Shown: positions 7,480 through 12,499 of the stretch, in pieces
Position numbering within the stretch: position 1 is the stretch's first letter
Layout of the letters: every line of letters starts with the position of its first letter
NCBI GenBank assembly: GCA_946886245.1
Contig: CAMPIF010000074.1
Coordinates: 1-12,499, forward strand
Direction: 5' to 3'
Source of the DNA: Ectopseudomonas composti
GTDB lineage: Bacteria; Pseudomonadota; Gammaproteobacteria; Pseudomonadales; Pseudomonadaceae
Length of the DNA stretch: 12,499 bases
Program-made: the position numbers and the translations under genes
The notes under the pieces: model-generated
What the model was told of the DNA's origin: nothing
What the model saw: the letters and a program-made list of their open reading frames with translations, nothing else
The model's database searches: none

Positions 7480-8217
7480 ATGCTGATTATCCCCGCTATC
7501 GATCTGAAGGACGGCGCCTGCGTGCGTCTGCGCCAGGGCCGCATGGAAGACTCCACGGTGTTCTCCGATGACCCGGTGAGCATGGCCGCCAAGTGGGTCG
7601 AGGGTGGCTGCCGTCGTCTGCATCTGGTCGATCTCAACGGCGCCTTCGAGGGCCAGCCGGTCAACGGTGAAGTGGTCACCGCCATCGCCAAGCGCTACCC
7701 GACCCTGCCGATCCAGATCGGTGGCGGCATCCGCACCCTGGAGACCATCGAGCACTACGTGCGCGCCGGGGTCAGCTACGTGATCATCGGCACCAAGGCC
7801 GTGAAAGAGCCTGAGTTCGTCACCGAAGCGTGCAAGGCCTTCCCCGGCAAGGTGATCGTCGGTCTGGACGCCAAGGACGGTTTCGTCGCCACCGACGGCT
7901 GGGCCGAAGTGTCCAGCGTGCAGGCCACCGACCTGGCCAAACGCTTCGAGGCCGATGGCGTGTCCGCCATCGTTTATACCGACATCGCCAAAGACGGCAT
8001 GATGCAGGGCTGCAACGTCGAAGCCACCGCCGCACTGGCCGCTGCCAGCAAAATTCCGGTGATCGCTTCCGGTGGCATCCACAACCTCGGTGACATCGAG
8101 AAGCTGCTGCTGGCGCGTTCGCCCGGCATCATTGGCGCCATCACCGGCCGTGCCATCTACGAAGGCACCCTGGACGTGGCCGAAGCGCAGGCCTTCTGCG
8201 ACACCTTCAAGGGTTGA
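7480..8217 (+). CDS. hisA: ProFAR isomerase (phosphoribosylformimino-AICAR-P isomerase)
   Basis: HisA opens the ribose of ProFAR to give PRFAR by an Amadori rearrangement, step 4 of histidine synthesis. The 245-residue (beta/alpha)8 barrel has the catalytic pair Asp8 ([10 protein letters not shown]) and Asp130 (VGLDAKDG). It also has phosphate-binding glycine turns in IQIGGGIRT (79-86 region) and VIASGGI, and the [12 protein letters not shown] loop (166-177). The Shine-Dalgarno is modest (GAGCAGG, 8 nt before the ATG). A REP pair begins 3 nt after the stop codon and fills most of the gap to hisF. Confidence 0.98.
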   Translation: MLIIPAIDLKDGACVRLRQGRMEDSTVFSDDPVSMAAKWVEGGCRRLHLVDLNGAFEGQPVNGEVVTAIAKRYPTLPIQIGGGIRTLETIEHYVRAGVSYVIIGTKAVKEPEFVTEACKAFPGKVIVGLDAKDGFVATDGWAEVSSVQATDLAKRFEADGVSAIVYTDIAKDGMMQGCNVEATAALAAASKIPVIASGGIHNLGDIEKLLLARSPGIIGAITGRAIYEGTLDVAEAQAFCDTFKG

Positions 8218-8220
8218 ACC

Positions 8221-8283
8221 GTAGGGCGGGTGAAACCCGCCGCAATTGACGCAATCTTTATCGGTGGGTTGCACCCACCCTAC
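8221..8283. repeat. Inverted REP pair filling the hisA-hisF gap
   Basis: Two 21-nt GTAG-headed units lie at 8221-8241 and, inverted, at 8263-8283, around a 21-nt spacer. The left stem is GGCGGGT/ACCCGCC with loop GAA. The right stem, read on the minus strand, is GGTGGGT/ACCCACC with loop GCA. Both are perfect 7-bp stems. The two arms agree at 18 of 21 positions and could pair as one long hairpin. The element starts 3 nt after the hisA stop and its last base touches the GGGAG (8284-8288) Shine-Dalgarno of hisF. It may therefore affect mRNA stability or hisF translation. Confidence 0.88.
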
Positions 8284-8294
8284 GGGAGCTCCGT

Positions 8295-9065
8295 ATGGCA
8301 CTGGCTAAACGCATTATCCCCTGCCTCGACGTGGACAACGGCCGCGTGGTCAAGGGCGTCCAGTTCGAGAACATCCGCGATGCCGGCGACCCGGTGGAAA
8401 TCGCCCGCCGCTACGATGAGCAGGGCGCCGACGAGATCACCTTCCTCGACATCACCGCCAGCGTCGATGGCCGCGACACCACGCTGCATACCGTCGAGCG
8501 CATGGCCAGCCAGGTGTTCATCCCGCTGACCGTGGGTGGCGGCGTGCGTACCGTGCAGGACATTCGCAACCTGCTCAATGCCGGCGCCGACAAGGTGTCG
8601 ATCAACACTGCTGCGGTGTTCAACCCCGAGTTCGTCGGCGAAGCCGCGGCGCGTTTCGGTTCGCAGTGCATCGTCGTCGCCATCGACGCCAAGCGTGTTT
8701 CCGCGCCGGGTGAGCCGGGCCGCTGGGAGATCTTCACCCATGGCGGGCGCAAGCCGACCGGCCTGGATGCCGTGGCGTGGGCGCGCAAGATGGAAGAGCT
8801 GGGCGCCGGTGAGATCCTGCTGACCAGCATGGATCAGGACGGCGTCAAGAGCGGTTACGACCTTGGCGTGACCCGCGCCATCAGCGAGGCCGTGCGCGTG
8901 CCGGTGATCGCCTCCGGCGGCGTCGGCAACCTGCAGCACCTGGCTGACGGTATCCTCGAAGGCAAGGCCGATGCCGTGCTGGCCGCGAGCATCTTCCACT
9001 TCGGCGAATACACCGTGCCGGAAGCCAAGGCCTATCTGGCCAGCCGCGGTATCGTGGTGCGCTGA
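8295..9065 (+). CDS. hisF: Imidazole glycerol phosphate synthase, cyclase subunit
   Basis: HisF joins ammonia from HisH to PRFAR and cyclises it to IGP plus AICAR. The 256-residue (beta/alpha)8 barrel is homologous to HisA. Catalytic Asp12 sits in [15 protein letters not shown] and Asp131 in VVAIDAKRV. The phosphate-binding turns LTVGGGVRT and VIASGGVGN are present, as is the [13 protein letters not shown] loop. The GGGAG Shine-Dalgarno lies 6 nt before the ATG and directly follows the REP pair, so its accessibility could depend on REP folding. It is the last his gene in the window; the remaining his genes must lie elsewhere. Confidence 0.98.
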   Translation: MALAKRIIPCLDVDNGRVVKGVQFENIRDAGDPVEIARRYDEQGADEITFLDITASVDGRDTTLHTVERMASQVFIPLTVGGGVRTVQDIRNLLNAGADKVSINTAAVFNPEFVGEAAARFGSQCIVVAIDAKRVSAPGEPGRWEIFTHGGRKPTGLDAVAWARKMEELGAGEILLTSMDQDGVKSGYDLGVTRAISEAVRVPVIASGGVGNLQHLADGILEGKADAVLAASIFHFGEYTVPEAKAYLASRGIVVR

Positions 9066-9080
9066 TCGGTCGTGTCGCTC

Positions 9081-9098
9081 GGGCCACGGTCGTGGCCC
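9081..9098 (+). terminator. Hairpin after hisF, possible weak terminator
   Basis: GGGCCACG (9081-9088) and CGTGGCCC (9091-9098) are perfect complements 15 nt after the hisF stop. In RNA this is a 7-bp stem with loop GGTC. No T-run follows (CCGTTGAG), so it is not a standard intrinsic terminator. It could be a 3' stabiliser or a partial stop between the his operon and the solute-binding genes. Confidence 0.4.
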
Positions 9099-9254
9099 CC
9101 GTTGAGTGCGCCACAGGGCCGTAACGAAAGCTGCGGGCGAGTCGACGGCAAAGTGCCAGCGATGCGACTAAAATTCCTCGTCATTCCTGAACCCTATGCC
9201 CTCTGCTGCTGGCGGATGGCATTCCCTTGCCGAACTATCCGACACGGAGTCCCC

Positions 9255-9989
9255 ATGTTCCTTCTTCGATTCGTGACCGTACTGGCCCTGTCGTGTGGCC
9301 TCAGCCTCGCGCGCGCCGAGCCGCTGGTGCTGCTTACGGAAAACATGCCCCCTTTCAACATGTCGGTATCCGGCACCAACTACGCCCGTGACGAAGGTGT
9401 CACGGGTATCAGCTCCGACATCCTGCGCGCGGTATGCGAGCGTGCCGAGGTTGAGTGCCAGCAGATCCTGCGTTTTCCCTGGCAGCGCGTGTACCAGCAG
9501 ACACTGGACGATGCCGGTTACGGAGTGTTCTCCACCGCGCGCACAGCCGAGCGTGAGGGGCTGTTCAAATGGGTTGGGCCCATTTCCAGGTACGACTGGG
9601 TACTGTTCGCCAAGGGCGACAGCCCGATCCAACTGGCCAGCATCGAAGACGCGCGCCGTTACCGGATAGGTGGCTACAAGGGGGATGCCAAGACCCAGTT
9701 CCTGCTGGACAGAGGCCTGGAGGTAAAGGCTGCGCTGCGTGATGCCGAAAACGTCAGGAAACTCGACAAAGGTCAGATCGATCTGTGGATTGCTTCCAGC
9801 CAGGCCGGACCGCTTACAGCCCGCCAGGAAGGCGTAGAGAACCTCAAGGTGGTTCAGCACTTGAACTCGGTGGACCTCTACCTGGCGCTCAACCTGCAGA
9901 CACCTGACGAGCTGGTGCAGAAGTTGCAGCGTGCACTGGATTCGCTGCGGGCCGAGGGTGCGTTGAAGAGTATCGAGGCGCGCTACTGA
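9255..9989 (+). CDS. Periplasmic solute-binding protein, SBP_bac_3 type (paralogue 1)
   Basis: This 244-residue protein has a signal peptide ending LSLARA before Glu22, then an SBP_bac_3 (PBPb) fold. Blocks shared with the two following genes are LTENMPPFNM, LRFPWQRVY, a TAR...ERE...FKWVGPI segment with the usual ligand-lobe Arg, YRIGGYKGDA, GQIDLW and DLYLALN. Such proteins usually bind polar amino acids or similar small molecules, but no ligand can be named. The frame is open back to a GTG at 9072. The ATG at 9255 is chosen because GGAG lies 5 nt before it and the signal peptide begins there. It is the most divergent of the three. A TAAAAT at 9169-9174 might be a -10 box, without a clear -35. 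Confidence 0.85.
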   Translation: MFLLRFVTVLALSCGLSLARAEPLVLLTENMPPFNMSVSGTNYARDEGVTGISSDILRAVCERAEVECQQILRFPWQRVYQQTLDDAGYGVFSTARTAEREGLFKWVGPISRYDWVLFAKGDSPIQLASIEDARRYRIGGYKGDAKTQFLLDRGLEVKAALRDAENVRKLDKGQIDLWIASSQAGPLTARQEGVENLKVVQHLNSVDLYLALNLQTPDELVQKLQRALDSLRAEGALKSIEARY

Positions 9990-10073
9990 GGCACACTGCC
10001 AGTAATCGCTGGGCCGGGGAGGGCGCGGCGGTTATCCTGAGGCGGTCTGCCTTTTCATAGAAAGAGAAATGTC

Positions 10074-10829
10074 ATGTTCAAACGTCTGCTGATCGTGCTC
10101 GCTGGCACCCTTATGGTGCTCGCTGGTGCGGTGCGCGCCGAAGTGGATCCGAACTACAGCGTGGTCCTGCTGACCGAGAATTTCCCGCCTTACAACATGG
10201 CGATCAACGGCAAGAACTTCGCTCATGAAGACAACATCGATGGCATTGCCGTGGATGTGGTCAGAGAGATGTTCAAGCGTGCCGGGGTCAAGTACAACCT
10301 GACCCTGCGTTTTCCCTGGGATCGCATCTACAAGCTGGCGCTGGAAAAACCGGGCTATGGCGTCTTCGTCACCGCGCGCCTGCCGGAGCGTGAGGAACTG
10401 TTCAAGTGGGTTGGCCCGATCGGCCCTGACGACTGGGTGCTGCTGGCCAAGGGTGACAGTTCGATCAATCTGGCCAGCCTGGATGAGGCCAAGCAGTATC
10501 GCATCGGCGCCTACAAGGGCGACGCCATCTCCGAATACCTGGTCGACAAGGGCGTGGAGCACAGCACCTCGTTGCGTGACCAGGAAAATGCTCGCAAGCT
10601 GGTGGCCGGGCAGATCGATCTCTGGGCCACGGGTGACCCTGCCGGCCGCTACCTGGCCAAGCAGGAGGGTGTCTCCGGTCTGCGGACCGTATTGCGCTTC
10701 GACAGCGCCGAGCTGTACCTGGCGCTGAACAAGGAAACGCCCGACGAGATCGTCGCCAAGCTACAGGCAGCGCTGGATCAGATGCGTGCCGAAGGTTTCG
10801 TCGACGATATTCTCAACAGCTACCTGTAA
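10074..10829 (+). CDS. Periplasmic solute-binding protein, SBP_bac_3 type (paralogue 2)
   Basis: This 251-residue protein has a signal peptide with likely cleavage after AVRA, before Glu23. The mature part is very similar to paralogue 3, by eye well over half identical. Shared blocks include VVLLTENFPP, REMFKRAG, LTLRFPWDR, FKWVGPI, YRIGAYK.DA, GQIDLWAT and RYLAKQE. The ligand is unknown. The Shine-Dalgarno is weak (GAG at 10064-10066, 7 nt before the ATG). An out-of-frame ATG occurs 5 nt upstream. It lies 84 nt after paralogue 1 on the same strand. No ABC permease, ATPase, sensor kinase or diguanylate cyclase adjoins it. Confidence 0.87.
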   Translation: MFKRLLIVLAGTLMVLAGAVRAEVDPNYSVVLLTENFPPYNMAINGKNFAHEDNIDGIAVDVVREMFKRAGVKYNLTLRFPWDRIYKLALEKPGYGVFVTARLPEREELFKWVGPIGPDDWVLLAKGDSSINLASLDEAKQYRIGAYKGDAISEYLVDKGVEHSTSLRDQENARKLVAGQIDLWATGDPAGRYLAKQEGVSGLRTVLRFDSAELYLALNKETPDEIVAKLQAALDQMRAEGFVDDILNSYL

Positions 10830-10840
10830 GCACCGAACAC

Positions 10841-10863
10841 GCGGCCGGCCACGAGCCGGTCGC
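10841..10863 (+). terminator. Hairpin after paralogue 2, possible attenuator
   Basis: GCGGCCGGC (10841-10849) pairs with GCCGGTCGC (10855-10863) over 9 bp with one G-U pair and loop CACGA. It starts 11 nt after the stop codon. The downstream bases TTGCC are not a T-run, so full termination is doubtful. It could protect the upstream mRNA end or reduce expression of paralogue 3. Confidence 0.4.
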
Positions 10864-10962
10864 TTGCCATGGACGGCAGAGCCACTGAGTGCCAATGACC
10901 GGGCTCGGGCCCATGCAAGGATGTCGCTAGCCATAACCAAAATCATGCGAGCGGTACGTCTT

Positions 10963-11718
10963 ATGCTGAATACTCTGAAGAAAAGCCTGTTTGTCACCTT
11001 GTTCATGCTCTGCGGTTCCGCGCAGGCGGAGTTACCGCAGGATTACAAGGTGGTGCTGCTGACCGAGAATTTCCCGCCCTTCAACATGGCGGTGGACGAC
11101 AAGAACTTCGCCCGTGACGACGGTATTGACGGTATCAGTGCCGACATCGTGCGCGAGATGTTCAAGCGTGCCGGCATCGACTACACCCTGACCCTGCGCT
11201 TCCCCTGGGACCGCCTGTATCGCCTGACGCTGGACAAACCCAACTACGCGCTGTTCTCCACCACCTATACCGAGGAGCGCAAACCGCTGTTCAAATGGGT
11301 CGGCCCGATTGCCAAGACCGGCTGGGTATTGCTCGCCGCGCCGGGCAACGACATCAAGGTGTCGAGTCTGCAGGACGCTGCCAAGTATCGCATCGGTGCC
11401 TACAAGAACGATGCCGTCAGCCAGAACCTGGAGAGCCAGGGCCTGGAGCCGATCAACGCCCTGCGTGACCAGGAGAACGTGAAGAAGCTGGTGCGCGGGC
11501 AAATCGACCTGTGGGCCACCACCGACCCGGTGGGTCGTTATCTGGCCAAGCAGGAAGACGTCACCGGCCTCAATACCGTGCTGCGTTTCAGGGATGCCGA
11601 GCTGTATCTGGCGCTGAACAAGGACACCCCGGACGAGGTGGTGCAGCGCCTGCAGAAGGCGCTGGATGAGCTGCGCAGCGAAGGCTTCATCGACGAGATT
11701 ACCGAGAACTACCTGTAA
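10963..11718 (+). CDS. Periplasmic solute-binding protein, SBP_bac_3 type (paralogue 3)
   Basis: This 251-residue protein begins with the signal peptide MLNTLKKSLFVTLFMLCGSAQA, with likely cleavage before Glu23. An SBP_bac_3 domain follows, with LTENFPPFNM, LRFPWDRLY, TEERKPLFKWVGPI, YRIGAYKNDA and GQIDLWATTDP. In-frame ATGs at 10921 and 10945 would lengthen it. The ATG at 10963 gives exactly the length and 22-residue signal peptide of paralogue 2, with a weak GAGCGG 8 nt upstream, so it is preferred but not certain. It is separated from paralogue 2 by 133 nt and a hairpin. The run ends at the bidirectional terminator at 11830. Confidence 0.86.
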   Translation: MLNTLKKSLFVTLFMLCGSAQAELPQDYKVVLLTENFPPFNMAVDDKNFARDDGIDGISADIVREMFKRAGIDYTLTLRFPWDRLYRLTLDKPNYALFSTTYTEERKPLFKWVGPIAKTGWVLLAAPGNDIKVSSLQDAAKYRIGAYKNDAVSQNLESQGLEPINALRDQENVKKLVRGQIDLWATTDPVGRYLAKQEDVTGLNTVLRFRDAELYLALNKDTPDEVVQRLQKALDELRSEGFIDEITENYL

Positions 11719-11798
11719 CCCTGTCCGGTTCCAAAACCCTGGGGTGTCGCGGGGCCGCCAGGGCCATGCGCTCCAGTCGTGACGCTGGTGCCTGCCTC

Positions 11799-11819
11799 GG
11801 TGCGCACGGCGCACCCTAC
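11799..11819 (-). repeat. Solo GTAG-type REP unit
   Basis: Read on the minus strand this is GTAG plus stem GGTGCGC/GCGCACC with loop CGT. It is identical over all 21 nt to the left unit of the first REP pair (165-185) some 11.6 kb away. No inverted partner is recognisable nearby. It lies between paralogue 3 and the shared terminator. Confidence 0.82.
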
Positions 11820-11829
11820 GGGTTTCGCC

Positions 11830-11862
11830 AAAAAAAAGCCCGGACAGTTGTCCGGGCTTTTT
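11830..11862. terminator. Bidirectional terminator between paralogue 3 and ctpA
   Basis: A perfect stem GCCCGGACA (11838-11846) / TGTCCGGGC (11849-11857) is preceded by eight A (11830-11837) and followed by TTTTT (11858-11862). In practice it is an 8-bp stem with loop AGTT. It therefore has a T-run on both strands and can end transcription from the plus-strand solute-binding genes and from the minus-strand protease gene, whose stop lies 18 nt away. Confidence 0.95.
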
Positions 11863-11879
11863 CGTATTGCCGTATTGCC

Positions 11880-12499
11880 TCAGTTGCCGCGCGTGACGCT
11901 CAGGCCCTTGAGCAGGTTGAGGGCCTGGCTCAACTGGTAGTCGTCGTCCTGCGGGCGTTCGCTGCGCGCCGCCTGTGCGGCCTTGCTCGGGCGGTCGGCG
12001 CCGCCGTTGCCATTGCCCAGATGGCCTTGCAGGTCAGCTTCCTTGATGCCTTCGCTGTCCTGCTCGCGGGTGAGCTTGGCGCGCGCCACTTCGATGTCAG
12101 GGATGATGCCCTGAGCCTGGATCGAGCGGCCATTGGGTGTGAAGTACAGCGCCGTGGTCAGCTTCAGCGCGCGGTCGTTGTTCAGCGGCAGCACGGTCTG
12201 TACCGAGCCTTTGCCGAAGCTGTCGGTGCCCATCAGGACCGCGCGTTTGTGATCCTGCAGCGCGCCGGCGACGATTTCCGAGGCCGAGGCGCTGCCGCCA
12301 TTGATCAGCACCACCAGCGGCACGCCTTCGCTGGCGTCGGCCGGGTCGGCGTTGAAGCGCAGTTCGGAGTTGGCCAGGCGGCCTTCGGTGTAGACGATCA
12401 GGCCGCTCTTGAGGAAGTGGTCGGTCACTTCCACGGCTGCCTGCAGCACGCCGCCGGGGTTGTTGCGCAGGTCCATGACCAGGCCGCGCAGTTTCTTGT
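11880..12499 (-). CDS. ctpA: Carboxyl-terminal processing protease CtpA (S41), C-terminal part
   Basis: The frame is open to the window edge, so about the last 205 residues of a protein usually near 430-440 are seen; the signal peptide and PDZ domain lie outside. Numbered from the Met encoded at 12476, the S41 core shows VMDLRNNPGG, then INGGSASASEI with nucleophile Ser64 and FGKGSVQT with general-base Lys89. The 25-residue spacing is that of the Ser-Lys dyad in E. coli Tsp. LTTALYFTPNGRSIQAQGIIPDI follows. The last ~60 residues are polar and low-complexity. CtpA-type proteases act in the periplasm; in P. aeruginosa CtpA works with LbcA to degrade peptidoglycan cross-link hydrolases. The upstream Met is internal, not the true start. 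Confidence 0.94.
   Translation of the reverse strand, partial: KKLRGLVMDLRNNPGGVLQAAVEVTDHFLKSGLIVYTEGRLANSELRFNADPADASEGVPLVVLINGGSASASEIVAGALQDHKRAVLMGTDSFGKGSVQTVLPLNNDRALKLTTALYFTPNGRSIQAQGIIPDIEVARAKLTREQDSEGIKEADLQGHLGNGNGGADRPSKAAQAARSERPQDDDYQLSQALNLLKGLSVTRGN

Noticed and set aside
9072..9254. GTG-started N-terminal extension of the first solute-binding protein
   Set aside because: It would bury the signal peptide about 60 residues inside the protein; a good GGAG precedes the ATG at 9255.
9288..9296. Lipobox in the first solute-binding protein (ALSCG)
   Set aside because: The residues before Cys do not fit the lipobox rule well, and a good signal peptidase I site (ARA before Glu) follows.
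1..12499. CRISPR array, insertion sequence, prophage or toxin-antitoxin genes
   Set aside because: No regularly spaced direct repeats, transposase, integrase or phage-like genes were seen. Apart from the REP units, the window is ordinary core chromosome.

Overview
The window looks like a stretch of core chromosome from a high-GC gammaproteobacterium, almost certainly Pseudomonas sensu lato. Three things point there: strong G/C bias at third codon positions, a monofunctional 197-residue HisB, and the gene order tRNA-Phe / yggX-mutY-asmA / hisB-hisH-DUF2164-hisA-hisF / solute-binding proteins / ctpA. From memory this matches the region around PA5134-PA5149 of P. aeruginosa. The species cannot be fixed from the sequence alone.

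Left part (1-3.8 kb, minus strand). A tRNA-Phe(GAA) gene has a strong promoter with an AT-rich UP-like tract. Upstream of it on the same strand is a tight operon, asmA-mutY-yggX, whose genes are joined by two 4-nt ATGA overlaps. It combines an inner-membrane-anchored AsmA-family protein, the adenine glycosylase MutY (with an intact 4Fe-4S cluster) and the iron-trafficking/oxidative-damage protein YggX.

Middle (3.8-5.9 kb). A 363-bp divergent intergenic region holds repeated CTCGAG palindromes, a 20-bp operator-like inverted repeat and an AT-rich segment. It leads into a plus-strand OFA-type (oxalate:formate antiporter-like) MFS transporter with an extra C-terminal membrane helix, closed by a very strong terminator.

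Histidine operon (5.9-9.1 kb, plus strand). hisB, hisH, a DUF2164 gene, hisA and hisF follow a TATAAT box. Together they cover imidazoleglycerol-phosphate dehydratase, both subunits of IGP synthase and the ProFAR isomerase. DUF2164 is coupled to hisH by a 1-nt overlap. The hisA-hisF gap is filled by a REP pair that ends exactly at the hisF Shine-Dalgarno sequence.

Right part (9.1-12.5 kb). Three tandem paralogous periplasmic solute-binding proteins of the SBP_bac_3 type carry signal peptides but have no permease or ATPase beside them. A bidirectional terminator separates them from the convergent C-terminal half of a ctpA-type S41 protease that runs off the window.

Beyond the genes, the window carries five GTAG-headed REP units at three sites. 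Their 7-bp stems differ in sequence but still pair. No mobile element, CRISPR array or obvious novel defence system is present. The most worthwhile unexplained items are the orphan solute-binding triplet, the REP pair at the hisF start, DUF2164 inside the his operon, and the operator-like structures before the transporter.
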